DNA of 64,000 nucleotides, from the NCBI GenBank assembly GCA_034770075.1, contig JAVJAP010000214.1, positions 1,550,001 to 1,614,000 of the forward strand, written 5' to 3'. This DNA is from Aralia elata (taxonomy: Eukaryota > Streptophyta > Magnoliopsida > Apiales > Araliaceae). Numbering within the stretch: the stretch's first letter is position 1; every line of letters begins with the position of its first letter. The notes beneath the pieces are model-generated. The model had not been told where the DNA came from. It saw only the letters and a program-made list of their open reading frames with translations, and made no database searches. The position numbers and the translations under genes were made by a program. Shown piece after piece: positions 9,762 through 21,268 of the stretch.

Positions 9762-11344
9762 ACATTCATTTTATTAATCATCAAAATAAATTAGGTCTTT
9801 ATTTAAATTAGTATCTCCCACTATTTTCATCAAACTATATTACCCTCAATATATAGTTCGGCAAATCTAATTAAAGATTTGCTAGCGAGAATAAGGATCC
9901 CATTTCAAATGTATATAGCCTTGTGGTGACGCAACAAACGATATATAAATAAATAAGTAGACAACTATTGTCAATTACATCACTATGTAACTCCTTGTAT
10001 TTTGTCTCTTAGATTATTTTGATTAAGTGGTGACATATCCGAATCAAAATTATCCAAGTTAAGGCACTTCCATATATGTGAAGAGAAAAATACCGTCCTT
10101 GTGGTGACATAACAAAACAGTAATGTTCAATTCCTTAATAAGCATCAAATGTGATAATGCAACATCTTAAATATTTAATATTTGCCTTGTGGTAACACAA
10201 CAAACTCATATTAAATATTTAATACTCTATTGCTTTACCATGCTAGAAGGCGATGTTCGATATTCCAAATATCTTTGAACGCTTAGGACTTAATATTATT
10301 TCTTTGAGGGGTTTGTTATTATTAGTCTCATCTTGTTTAGTGCGCATGCACATATATATATAAAATACGCATCATATTATTTAACATGCGAAGCATATTG
10401 GATAATATATAATATATATATATATATAGTAATCATGCACATATAGAATATATATTCTACCCGGATTGATTATGGACTTTTATTCTAGTTTGGTTCACTA
10501 GAGCCACCAAGTGAACCAAAAGGTCAAACCTAGGGTGCGAGAATTAAATTTTAATATAACTATTACATTTAAACCCGGGCTCCATTACAAACGGGTGTTC
10601 AAGTGCTCCTTGCTCTTTTGTCTCCAATTCTTCAAAATAATTCTAACTAATCACATTACATAAACTATTTACAATAATAGAAACCTGGATCAGCAGTCAA
10701 GGGGAAGTACATAGGAGGAAGATATAATTTACATTAAGAAAAACTAGAGAAGACGAGGTAGGCAGACCCCATTTATAAAAACCCATTCATTCAAGCACCC
10801 TCTAAAATAATTCCAATCACACATTGGTCAATAGTCCATAATCAATCCCTATTTATTATCATACATATCTCTACATGCATTAATAAATAACATTCATCTC
10901 ATGAATAATAAAAAATTCCATATATGCATTGATATCAATTAATGGGCAAAAGTTTTGCTAATATTTAGTTTTTGAAACAAAATAAACTCTTTTATTTTAA
11001 TCAAAAAACCAAATCCAAATTAAACTCCTTTAATTTTAACAATCTGAAATCATATTTCAGATAAAATAAACATCTTTATTTTAAACTTTTATCAATTAAA
11101 TAAACCATTTATGTTAATTGAGAAAAATAAAAAAAATTCAAACTCTGCATATCGGCGCGGCCGCGCTGCACCCCCAAAAACGTTTTCTGGGTTCGGGCGC
11201 AGCCGCGCTCCAGAATGAACTGGAAGCGGCGCAGCCGCGCCGCGATGCAGATTCAGGAAAAAATATTTCTGCCCAAAATCCGATCGTATCGCATATCAAT
11301 TCATACATGGAATCATCAAAATCAATAATTAACACAAGGATTAG
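9762..11344 (-). other. untranslated leader of the Copia element
   Basis: This is about 1.6 kb between primer site and gag with no credible reading frame. It contains three copies of a CCTTGTGGTGACGCAACAAA-like motif (9919-9940, 10097-10119, 10195-10205), an (AT)n stretch around 10400-10430, and a GC-rich island at 11150-11250 with GCGCGGCCGCGC. Confidence 0.6.
11155..11244. repeat. GC-palindrome cluster in Copia leader
   Basis: GCGCGGCCGCGC (perfect 12-bp palindrome) is at 11155-11166. Variants GCGCAGCCGCGC follow near 11198 and 11229. The surroundings are AT-rich. The first motif is identical to those at 42109 and 45307 in Athila sequence. Confidence 0.85.
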
Positions 11345-11356
11345 GCTCTGATACCA
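11345..11356 (-). other. primer binding site of the Copia element
   Basis: Plus strand gctctgatacca gives TGGTATCAGAGC on the element strand, initiator-Met type. It sits one base from the right LTR start (11358). Confidence 0.88.
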
Positions 11357-11357
11357 C

Positions 11358-11941
11358 TTTCAGGTTTCTATATAATGCAAGCATGCAATCAAATTATATA
11401 AATAGGGCAGAAGCGTGATAAAACGGATTTTAAAATTTTTCATACAAACCATCACCATGATCTTTCCTTGTGTTCAATTATCAATTAACGAAAGAGATAG
11501 AGATAGAGAATTATACCCTCGTGAATCAAAGCTTCCTTGGGTACAAGTTCACCTCCAATTCCTTCGCGTTCTCCTTGAATTCCAACGACTAAATTCCTTC
11601 GCTTGATTAACGTTAGCCACCCAAGTGTTTGGCCTCTAGAGGTGATCCACCAAGGAAGAATAGTTGTTCAAATAGATGAGTGTTGGCAAAACCCTAGTTT
11701 CTATCTCTATAAAAATTACAATTACTCTCCACAATCTAATGCAAGAGTGTGTTACCCCAATTTATGATAAGATTTCTCTTATTTATAGATGTAGGAAAAT
11801 CCTTCCCTAAACTATTTAGGATTAGGGTTTCTATTATAATTAAACTCCTTTAATTAATAATGCACCTAATCCAATTAGGAATTCATGAGAGAGTACTTCT
11901 ATTAATTAATTCACAATCCTATTAGAAATTAAATAATAGTA

Positions 11942-11993
<52 letters not shown>

Positions 11994-13200
11994 GACTTCT
12001 CTTATTAATTTATATTTAATATTTCCAAAATATTAAATAATAAATATTAAGCTATTTAATTTATTCTATCTCCATAGATTAAATTAAATACACTTAACTT
12101 ATTATTACAATTATGTCATTTACTTCTTAAACAAATATTTTCCTTTTGCGGTTTGACCCTTTAGGTTCTCCATATTAAACCGGTTGTGAATAAATCAATT
12201 AGAACAATTCTAATCTTATTTAAATAAATAAATTAAACTATTTAATTTATTTAAATAAATAACATTTATTCTACAATAAGGGTAAGCCCCCTTAGCGATT
12301 AATGACTTTCTAGATAATATATATTTCAACATTAATCACAAAAGAACCTTTCAGTGCATAGTTACCGTACAATTCAATCCTTCTACCATACAATGTCCCA
12401 ATTAAATATAAGACATGAATTTACTGTTAAGTCTTATTTTATTTAATCATATGTATTTCGATTCCCAAATGCACAACTCTAAATAATACAAATTAGAAAC
12501 TCCTTTCTAATTTCATTCTGACTTGGTCAAGGACTACTGGGTTGTCATTTATCGAATCACATAGGACATTCACATCTTTTACTAGACGTGGTAGATTCTT
12601 TGTTGATCATTCACCTATCTCCATGTACAACTTATTATACCCAATCATACCCTTTGAAATACCCTAAAGGTCTTAAGGGATATGTCAAAGTATAACTCAT
12701 CATACACAAGATACTATGATGATCTCAAGTCTAAGGATCACTTGTACTACTATCACTAGAGGAATTCCTATTAACAGGCGAGTAAAACTCCATTAGGTAT
12801 TCCTTAGCGAGCTACGTTCAGTGAACTTATTCTCCAATAAACACCTACATACTTGCTTTAGTGTCTCCGCACAAATGATTATGAGATCAATCATCCTGTT
12901 CCTAAGAGCAAGCAACGTATGTACTAATCTATCCGAATTTACTAATCCCCTTTTTAGTAATCCAATGATTAGGAATAATTTTAGTTTGTGAGCTATCTAG
13001 AATTTAGATCTCATTAGCATGATCACCATCATGATTATAAAAGCATTGCTCAAAACTATGGGTTTATCACATTTAATATAACAACATCATGTAGATAATA
13101 TAAAATGCCTTCGATATTTTTATTAATAAATGAATAAGATTACAAAGTATATGCTATATCATATCAAATATGATTGGCTTGTGTGCATACTACTTTCAGT
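11358..13200 (-). repeat. Copia 5' LTR (about 1.85 kb)
   Basis: It begins with a worn TG (tttcaggtttctatataatg) next to the primer site and carries a minus-strand TATA box at 11779-11788. The outer end is not certain; I place it near 13195-13205, before the Tat LTR at 13216. It is non-coding and AT-rich, with an (AAT)n microsatellite. Confidence 0.65.
11948..11993. repeat. (AAT)n microsatellite
   Basis: About 15 uninterrupted AAT triplets lie inside the Copia 5' LTR. Confidence 0.95.
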
Positions 13201-13215
13201 CTCTAATACCAGTTA

Positions 13216-13704
13216 TGTTGGGGTGTTTTTATTTGGGCCCAATAGATACGGTGGGCCATGGTCCACGTGGAGGTATGTTCCCTCATAGGAGTCTGTTTGG
13301 GCAGAGGGGGTATATTAGAGAATCCTAACTGTATTTAATTTCTAACTCCTAAGGAAAGTGTCAGGATATAATTCGATTTCCTTCCTTTAAGGAGATTGAG
13401 TTTAATCCCATTATGGTATCTAACCTAATGAGGAATTTTATTTCTATACGGGGACGGGCATGAAATTGATGGTGTGTGATCACTATAAATACAAGGCTAG
13501 ACTCTAATTCGCATGTAATCATCTTTTTCAGCATTAAAGCATTAAGCCTCTATTGTTAAACCTTATTCAGCCTATACTTATTCTCACACCGGAGTAATCC
13601 CCCGGCGACGAAAGCCGTCAGCTCTCTGAGTGTGGATTCGTTTCTGTGCAGGATTGGACACGCAATTTGGTGATTGCGCATGTGGACGAATCTTGGCGTT
13701 AACA
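13216..13704 (+). repeat. 5' LTR of the Tat-type element
   Basis: It is 489 bp, TGTTGGGGTG...GGCGTTAACA, followed at once by TTGGCGCTAGAAGGAGGG (13705-13722), a primer site of the TTGGCGC-type used by Tat-lineage elements. I did not match it to a particular tRNA. The TATA box CTATAAATAC is at 13493-13502. Confidence 0.8.
13493..13502 (+). promoter_or_regulatory. TATA box of Tat LTR
   Basis: CTATAAATAC lies about 210 bases before the LTR end, the usual place for start of transcription in a short LTR. Confidence 0.65.
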
Positions 13705-13722
13705 TTGGCGCTAGAAGGAGGG
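13705..13722 (+). other. primer binding site of the Tat-type element
   Basis: TTGGCGCTAGAAGGAGGG directly abuts the LTR end. The position defines its role; the tRNA was not identified. Confidence 0.7.
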
Positions 13723-13774
13723 CTCTTTAGTGCTTGATAATTTTCAAGCACACAGTATTTATTGATCAAAAATA

Positions 13775-15717
13775 ATGGTATCAAGTAAGGCAAAGACGGT
13801 GTCGGCACATGGTGAATCTACAGCTTGTCTTTCTCAACCCAGAGGCTCGGTCAAAGATATATTGGGACTATCAAGGAGTATCTCAGACAGGCTGGGCCCC
13901 CAAAGTCATTCAGTGGGCCCAATCGATCCATGGACAGTGATCGTCAGGAGAAAATTGTTTTCAGCCACTCAAAAGACGCTAGGTTATGATAGCCGTGCCG
14001 AAGACCAGAATTCTAGGTCGGTTCAGAGTCGTGACGAAAGGGAGACAATACTAGCCAAAAGGATGCAATGGCAAAAAGACGTCGTAGAAGCCATACGCCT
14101 TCAGCAGATAGAGTTGGATAAGTAGTTGGTGTCGTTGTTAGATGGAGAAGAAGTTTCCTCCAGTCATCATAGGCGTCAGGAAGTTTCATCAAGGGACCGA
14201 TCCAGGACATACCATTCGGACGGTTCTCGGCAGGAAAGGAGCAGGCTCATGAGTCGCTCTCAGGAGAGGATCGGGCGACGAAGTCGATCCCGTGACAAGA
14301 GCAAGCGTCAGAGCCGCTCTCGAGAAGCAAGTAGTGGAAGCAGGGGAAGATTTGAAAGGAGAAGGCGGAGGGTCTCTCCGGATCATGATAGGGATAGATG
14401 AGAGCCATCCCCTCAAAGGGAAATTCCCAAGGCACCAGCCCAAAAGGACGGGGAAAGGCGAGAGTCATCCCCTCTAACAGGAGATCCCGAGGCTTTAGCT
14501 CGGAGGGTTGCAGAGCTGGAGAGGGCGCTCGCAACAGTTAACCAGGGGAAGGAGGCTTTGATAAGTTCGATTTTGCCATTATTCCTAGAACTTGATCGGG
14601 TACGGGCGACCTAAACAAGAAGGCCCCATATATGGAGAACTATGACAGAACAAGAGACCCGTTTGATCAAAGCCAAGCATATGACCGACTGATGAATTAT
14701 TATGATTACTCTAATGCTGCCAAGTGTCAAATGTTTATTACAACCTTGAGGAATGAGGCTCGGCAGTGGATGACGTCTCTAACCTCAAACTCTATTTCGT
14801 TATGGAAGGAGCTTTGTGATAGGTTTCACAACCGGTTCGGGAGTAATAAAAGGAGGGGAAAGCCAACAGCCTCTTTAATGCAAATAAGGTAGTACTCCAA
14901 TGAGACACTTGGCCAGTACGTAAGACGGTTCCGAGAGGTAGTCAGAGTAGTGTCAGATTTGAACGGTCCTCAGGCGCTCGGATACTTTACCATCGAGCTA
15001 GATGTTGTGAAATCAAAGAAGTTAGTAAAGGATATGATGTTCGATGTCCCAAAAGACTTGGTCGAAGCCTATGATAGAGTAGAGAAATTTATCACAATTG
15101 AAGAGGCCATGAGTAGTCTGAAGCCAAATGCGACGGAGAGGCCGAAGGATCGGGACAGGAACAACCCTTCCAGGTCAGATAACAATAATAGAACGGAAGA
15201 CTTTCCAAAGAGGAATTTTAATGGAGGTTCGAGAGGAGGACGTCCGCCTTTCCCGAACAGAAAAGTCAACAAGGTGTTCACACATCTCAACACGGATCGG
15301 GCAATAATATTAGAACATATGAGAGACAAGCCGTATTTCGAACCGTGCCCGAATAGTACTCATTGAGATCGGGGAAATCAGAACAAGTATTGTGACTATC
15401 ATCAAGCTATTTGACACTCCACCTAGGATTACAGAAATCTGAAAGCATTAATTGAGAAGAATGTGTAGAGCGGGGAGATAGTTCAGTTCGTTGCGGGTCA
15501 GGAGCTTCGGGAAGGACGACGACTAATGGCAATACACAGCAGAACCTAAAGCCTCAATCCGAGCCGGCACTGGTAATTCAAGGAGTGGTAAATGTGATAA
15601 CAAGCAGTTCGATTGGGAAGGTAGCTGGAAAGAAACGGCGAGGGATGTTGGATTCAGTTATGACAATGTCCAAATAGCCGGTAAGGAGGGAGCGACCATA
15701 TCCCGGCATTGTGATAT
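13775..15717 (+). pseudogene. Tat gag and start of protease, broken
   Basis: The start is ATG 13775, about 70 bases after the LTR. Segments are: 13775-14122, ending in a TAG; 14126-14401, an Arg/Ser-rich stretch (SRSQERIGRRSRSRDKSKRQ) typical of Tat gag N-termini; 14632-14892, the gag core (MENYDRTRDPFDQSQAYDRL..., ARQWMTSLTSNSISLWKELCDRFHNRFGS); and 14950-15366 (FREVVRV..., VEAYDRVEKFITIEEA...), followed by a worn knuckle near 15390-15440 (KYCDYHQAI.HST.DYRNLKALIEKNV) in which two stops and a Cys-to-Tyr change destroy the CCHC pattern. The linker runs to 15717, where an LTR is inserted. At least six stops or frameshifts separate the pieces. Confidence 0.85.
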
Positions 15718-15838
15718 TGTAAGACCCCGAATTTTTAATAAAGAGAATTTAATTTTCTTATAATTATTTTTCTAAACATTAAGGTATTAAATTGATAAAA
15801 TGATAAAGTTAAGGGTGATATGTGCAAATTATAAAGTA

Positions 15839-15914
15839 TGTCGGGGAATATTCGTTTTGTCGGGGAATATTCCTTCTGTCTGGTAATATTCGTTCTGTTG
15901 GAGAATATTATATT
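15839..15914 (+). repeat. 19-bp tandem repeat, four units, in solo LTR
   Basis: Units start at 15839, 15858, 15877 and 15896 (TGTCGGGGAATATTCGTTT and variants). Each contains AATATT, and the first contains the palindrome GAATATTC. Confidence 0.9.
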
Positions 15915-16257
15915 CGGTAAAGTACGACGGCGCTGAAATAACCAATCATTGGTGGGCCCCACACAACTAATTGTCGGATATTGAAAACGATAGAAATAAA
16001 TTTTTTAATAAAAATTATCAACGGTACTATTACCTTTAAAATTGTCAACGGCACTACTACCTTTAAATTGTCAACGATATTATCAACTTTAACTGTTAAA
16101 ATACCCGGTGATAAAAGTACAATAGCACGCGGTGTTATACAGTCGCACACGGTATTACATAGTATGTCATATTATTGATTCAATAATTGTTACAGTAGCA
16201 ATTGCATAGTATTCTAACTCAATCATTGTTACAGTGACATCTGCACAATATTTTATA

Positions 16258-16674
16258 CTAGCTGTGTACCCGTGCCTCCGGCACTATTTGGACGGGGGTC
16301 TACTCCGCTTACCCACGGGAGCTCCGTCTCTCTTCAATTGAACTCCGGAAGCCGAAAAGCTCGGGTTCTTCACCTTTCGGGGAGGTGGCTTGCGAGAAGT
16401 GGGTTTTTGAAGAAGAAGATCTGAATATGGTGAATGAGGGTTTGGGGCTTTAGAAGAAAGAATAGCTGGGAGGTCAATATTGTTGGTGATCTTCGGCCAT
16501 CACAGAACCCCAAGGAATAGATAATGTGTGAAAGCTTTATAATTTGTATGAGAAAATTGGGAAATATCTATTTGGACAGTGAGATCTATCCCAAACTTTG
16601 GACGGTTGAGATGGCCTTTTAGAGTGAGCGGGAATTGTTTTTTTTTCAAAATCCTTTGTGTTTTGTTATATAGA
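16258..16674 (-). mobile_element. non-autonomous Helitron (417 bp)
   Basis: On the minus strand it starts TCTATATAACAAAACACAAA (5' TC end, at 16674) and ends CTAG at 16258. A GTGCC-gga-GGCAC hairpin (16272-16284) lies about 10 bases before the CTAG end. The base before TC is A and the base after CTAG is T, the classic A/T target of Helitrons. There is no Rep/helicase coding, so it depends on another copy. It is nested in the left arm of the solo LTR. Confidence 0.8.
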
Positions 16675-16880
16675 TTACTGATTCAATAGTTGACACGACA
16701 CAGTAACTCATATTATTTGATATGATATTATTAAGATAATTAGCATTATTGACAATATCTAAAAGTTCTGTCGAGGAAATGGGTTATTTAATTGCGCGTC
16801 ATTTATACGGAAGGCCCCCTCTTTCCTGAGAACAATCGGGCTGCCGAAATTGCTAGTCTATAATATTTGTGATATAAATA

Positions 16881-17080
16881 ATGATAATGATTTATCTTTT
16901 GAATAAAGAATGATTTATCTTTTGATAAATGATTTATCTTTTAAATAAATAATGATAAAGATTTATCTTTTGAATAAAGAATGATTTATCTTTTGATAAA
17001 TGATTTATCTTTTGAATAAATAAATGATAATGATTTATCTTTTGAATAAATAATGATTTATCTTTTAATAATATGTTTTG
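16881..17080. repeat. AT-rich tandem array with about 71-bp higher-order period
   Basis: A short unit (atgatttatcttttgaataa) is repeated about nine times. Larger units begin at 16881, 16952 and 17024, spaced 71-72 bases. It lies just upstream of the TATA box at 17166. Confidence 0.8.
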
Positions 17081-17165
17081 AATAAAAAATGATAATGGAT
17101 TAATCTTTTTAATTAAATATTGATAATGGATGAATTTTATATTTATTAAATGTGGTGAATTTTGG

Positions 17166-17174
17166 CTATAAATA
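17166..17174 (+). promoter_or_regulatory. TATA box of solo LTR
   Basis: CTATAAATA is followed by a pyrimidine-rich stretch (tttctttctctctc) about 40 bases on. It sets the likely orientation of the LTR. Confidence 0.6.
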
Positions 17175-17305
17175 GGATGGTTTAGCATAACGAATTTATA
17201 ATTTCCTTGCTTGCATTTTCTTTCTCTCTCTAAAAATTTCTTAGTGTAAGTTCTCTCTAAGTGTGTTAGGCTATCTTAAGTATTTGTAAAGATAAGTAAG
17301 AGTAC

Positions 17306-19422
17306 TGTCGACGCCTGGAGGAATCGCTCTCTTTAGTGATTGTTACCCTTTCCAATTTTAGCTTTTTCATTAGATGATTTTTTTGGAAAAGGTCAGCACG
17401 AGTGTCGACGGGGTTTTGAAAGATCATTTTTTATGATGAGCCAATTTAACCAGAGTCGCCAGTTGGTATATTTGAAATGGATGTACCAACTCATCCGAGT
17501 TTCTGTTTTTTGTAAATCGCTGGCTCATATGTGACTCCGAATTAATTGGTCTGCGAACCGAGATTCATAGAGTTCGGGGGCTTGCTTAAGCGAGGGGAAG
17601 GTGTTAGGCACCCCCCGACTTCCGTGAAAACACGGTTACCGCAATCTTGATGCTTTCCTATCCTTTGATTCATGAAATGTGTGTGTGTGGGCGTGTGTGT
17701 GTGTGTGCTTATGTGAATGTTGTGGTGAGTTTTTTTCATAAGAGATGAAACATTTGGCTTTTATGAGAAATCATGTTTTATTTTAGGAATGTTTTAGAAC
17801 GTCGTTTCCGTTTGTACGAGAGAGCTCCTTTATTTATGAAGAAGGTTTGATTTTATTTGTCAAAAGCCATGAGATTTTTATTAGGTGTCGTTTTGGCAAA
17901 ACAAGAGTCTTTTAAACCTTCGTCAAAATAGGAATCAAAATCTATACATTGCTTTCATAAAATGATGGGCAACTTCTAGGATATCTTTCACCCTACGCAC
18001 CAAGATTTAATAAAAACGTTGTTTTATTTTATAAAACCATTTTTGTGACATTTGAAAACGACCTTCTTTAGCCTTCTCGTTTAATAGGAATCGACATTCA
18101 TTAACACTTCCAAATTTTTTCGCTACGTGATGCTAACCCCCTAGTTTGCTTGATTTTAATGAAAAACCTTCATCGTTTAATCTTTGAAATCATTTTTTCG
18201 TGTCACAAAATCCAATCAAGCATAAACACGCGTCGGGGCTATTCATGGGCATGTAAGCCATCAAAATAACCCCAAACGCCTACAATCACAAGTTTCACTA
18301 TTTTGGGGCCTTAAACCCGACCTCCGACTTGGTATCGTTTTAAGGCCCGACGATTACATATTTACAATGACGAATGCATCTACCCGATTACATACATCCA
18401 AAAATGTCCATCATCGGATTTGGACCACGGGATCGCATTCCTAGGCTCACATCCGAACTTGTTGCACAACCGCAAAATGGATACAACATAAATAAACAAC
18501 CGTGGGATGCCTAATGCTCTAGGATATCTTACAATAACAATTGAAATACACTACGAATGACACATTACCGTAATAGCTAAAATTTGCACGAAACGGACAT
18601 CATCGGGCTATTAGGGGGAATTTCATTCCGATGAAACCCTCACTAATAGTCCCTAATCCATGGTTTCATAATAACATGTAAGAAAGCTACATTCAAGATA
18701 ATTCGGATGACAAAAAGCTTGGCAAAAATGGTATAACAAAATGCTAAAACAAAGGGTTTTTTACCTTGCAAATAATCCCCACAATATGTATGAATTTGTG
18801 TATTGAGTAGAGTAGAAAATATGAGGTGTAATCTCACAAAAGGGGTACAATTTCTCACTATTTCTCACTCTTTTCTCTCTTAATTTTTGCTATTTTCTTG
18901 CTGTTTTTTCTCCTTCTCTCGAACTGCTGCTGCTGCTGGATTCCTCTCTGTTTCTGTATGCAAAATGGCCTGATAAGGCACTGCCAAGGGCAGTCGCAGA
19001 TTGATCTGCGGCTGGCCCTTGGTTCTCCCCCCAGCCATGCTCGAGTCCCGTGCGCTCGAGTCCCGTGTCGTCTCGAGTTCTGTCCTTGGCTGCGGATTGA
19101 TCTGCGGCTGATTGTGCTGATTTTCTCGTTTTCCGTACCTCGTCTCGATTTTCGTGCCGTACCGTTGGTTTCCGCTGAAGGGCTTGCATTCTGCAGTCCG
19201 GGAACCACCGGGAAACGTGCCATGACATTCGGGTAAGCGCAGTGATCATCAACCGACTCCCGACATTCGCTTGTTGTTGTGTCGGCTTCGATCTCGTCCC
19301 GTAGTGGTGGCTGTGAGTGTTCGTCTTTATGTCCACCTTTTATTCTTGTGTGCTGGGTCAATTTGACGATTTTGCCCTCCTGTCAGGGTTAGTATAGGAA
19401 GTGCAAAATTTGGGTGTCTACA
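17306..19422 (-). repeat. 3' LTR of the Retand-like element
   Basis: It is 2117 bp. It contains a (GT)n run (17684-17708), CTCGAG boxes at 19040, 19055 and 19072, and palindromic CGCAGATTGATCTGCG at 18995-19010. An 11-base copy of the primer-site core (cagagtcgcca) is at 17451-17461. Short open frames inside it are not genes. Confidence 0.93.
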
Positions 19423-19435
19423 GCTGCCCCTCTTT
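19423..19435 (-). other. polypurine tract of the Retand-like element
   Basis: Minus strand AAAGAGGGGCAGC abuts the 3' LTR start. It primes plus-strand DNA synthesis. Confidence 0.8.
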
Positions 19436-19620
19436 ATCATGTTTATGAAATGATAAATGAAATGAACATGATAAAGAAATAGACACGTGATGCATGAATG
19501 ACAGTGCACAAGAATGACCGTACATACATGACGCAACACATATAGCTTATGATGCAACACAAGATGCAAAGCATGCAAAACATTCGTAAGGGTGTCAATG
19601 CCTCACGTAATCGTCTTATC

Positions 19621-20493
19621 TGCGCCGGGTTTTGTATCCGGTCGCTCGTCTCGTAATCACCGGATATCGTCGCCGGTTGATTGTCTTGTCGAGGCCGGGT
19701 ATCGTCGCCGGTCACCTATCTTGTAACCACTGGGTATCGTCGCCGGTTGGTTGTCTTGTCGGGGCCGGGTATCGTCGTCGGTCACCCATCTCGTAACCGC
19801 CGGGTATCGTCGCCGGTTGGTTGTCCTGTTGGGGCCGGATATCGTCGCCGGTCACCCATCTCGTAATCACCGGTTATCGTGGCCGGTCGATCGCCTTGTC
19901 GGGGCCAGGTTTCGTCGCCGGTCACCCATCTCGTAATTGCCGGTTATCATCGCCGGTCGATCGTCTTGTCGGGGCCGGGTTTCGTCGCCGGTCACCCATC
20001 TCGTAATCGCCGGTTATCGTCGCCGGTCGATCGTCTTGTCGGGGCCGGGTTTCGTCGCCGGTCACCCATCTCGTAATCACCGGTTATCGTCGCCGGTCGA
20101 TCGTCTTGTCGGGGCCGAGTTTCGTCGCCGGTCACCCATCTCGAAATCGCCGGTTATCGTCGCTGGTCGATCGTCTTGTCGGGGCCGGGTTTCGTCGCCG
20201 GTCACCCATCTCGCAATCACCGATTATCGTCGCCGGTCGGTCGTCTTGTCGGGGCCGGGTTTCGTCGCCGGTCATCCATCTCGTAATCGCCTGTTATCGT
20301 CGCCGGTCGATCGTCTTGTCGGGGCCGGGTTTCGTCGCCGGTCACCCATCTCGTAATCGCCGGTTATCGTCGCCGGTCGATCGTTTTGTCGGGGCCGGGT
20401 TTCGTCGCCGGTCACCCATCTCGTAACCGCCGGTTATCGTCGTCGGTCGATCGTCTTGCGAGTGCCGGATCTCGTATCCGGTCACTCGGTCGA
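19621..20493. repeat. 70-bp tandem array, 12 full units plus part of a 13th
   Basis: Units start every 70 bases exactly from 19621 to 20461 with no indels (core ggggccgggtttcgtcgccg). Each unit is two related 35-bp halves, both built on GCCGG..T.TCGTCGCCGGTC. The first unit and the last partial unit share a variant (gtatccggtc) not seen in the ten or so inner units, as expected if amplification happened from the inside. The array is GC-rich against AT-rich surroundings. Open frames across it are by-products: 70 is not a multiple of 3, so all three frames cycle. It lies between the antisense genes and the 3' LTR. Confidence 0.97.
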
Positions 20494-20617
20494 ATCGAGA
20501 AGTCGTGTTCGACATCCGATTCATCAAAAATCTCGTATTTTATTACCAAATTATGAGTCAAATGGGCTTTAGGATCGATTAAGCTTGCATTGGACCAAGG
20601 AGGGAGCACTGGACCCA

Positions 20618-20662
20618 GCTGCAGATGGATCTGCGGCCAGCCGCAGATTGATCTGCGGCCAA
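20618..20662. repeat. tandem palindromes CCGCAGAT/ATCTGCGG
   Basis: CCGCAGATTGATCTGCGG (20641-20658, perfect 8-bp arms) follows a worn copy (ctgcagatggatctgcgg, 20619-20636). The same palindrome is in this element's LTRs. The rest of 20494-21268 is non-coding. Confidence 0.9.
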
Positions 20663-21268
20663 GATCGGGGGCTATAAGCGGTCAGCCGCTTCCCAGATCT
20701 GTCACTTTCATTCGTACCCCACGTGATTTTCACAGCTTTGCTCGTCCTTTTTGCTGACTTTTCCAATTTTTTCGCAAAAACCGCTCCGGTTAAATCGATC
20801 TACGCACTACAGGTAACACTTTGACCGATCGTTTTCCAATTTCGTCAATGTTTTGCTATACATTTGGCTATTTGCATGCTTAGAGATAGAAATGTATGCT
20901 TTATAATGCTATGCTATGTATTATTGTATATACATGCTATGTTTCAACTGTGTGAGTCCTATTTTATGCTCATGATGCGGTCACACATATCTGTTGTTTC
21001 TTTTTGAAAGAAAATCATGCATTATGGTCCTTTTACATGTTGCAATTACCCATATGAATGCAATTTTAACCTGTTGTGGCTTGGATTAATTGAAAACATG
21101 CTTGGTTATGCATGGGATGTCCATTTTACAGACGGAACTCTGCCGATTTTTTTTTTTGGCACATGAACATGCATCATGTCGCATTAATTTTATGATGAGT
21201 ATTGGAATATTTGTGACATAATTCAAAAAAAGGAACTTACCTTCCTCCTCGCCTGTTCTATTCCAGCT

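Larger units (their letters stand above)
8467..13200 (-). mobile_element. Ty1/copia element, gag only, pol deleted
   Basis: A pair of related LTR starts (TGTTAGGTTTGTATAATACG at 8467; a worn copy at 11358) brackets a gag frame, a long leader and a primer site (11345-11356). The orientation is minus: the 5' LTR is the right copy. Protease, integrase and RT, which follow gag in Copia elements, are absent. Gag ends near 8961 and runs straight into the truncated left LTR. One deletion from gag's zinc knuckle to mid-LTR explains this. The right border near 13200 is approximate, and I could not find a target duplication (left flank gaaga). Confidence 0.75.

Noticed and set aside
11150..11250. GC-rich island as a host promoter or CpG island
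   Set aside because: It is a 100-bp block of palindromes within a Copia leader, with no gene on either side.
13199..13211. gtctctaatacca before the Tat LTR as a primer site of a minus-strand element
   Set aside because: It has only 10 of 12 matches, and the LTR that follows has a better primer site on its other side (13705), fixing it as plus strand. It may be the remnant of another element, but I cannot support it.
18858..19361. Minus-strand frames of 148 and 167 codons with Arg/Ser-rich text
   Set aside because: They lie inside the LTR, overlap each other in different frames, show no domain, and the other LTR copy breaks them.
19621..20493. Possible CRISPR-like array
   Set aside because: The repeat has no unique spacers, the genome is a plant one, and the array sits inside a retrotransposon. 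It is a plain tandem repeat.
19681..20609. Many overlapping open frames of 60-140 codons on both strands
   Set aside because: They are by-products of the 70-bp GC-rich array. The same text recurs in each frame because 70 is not divisible by three.
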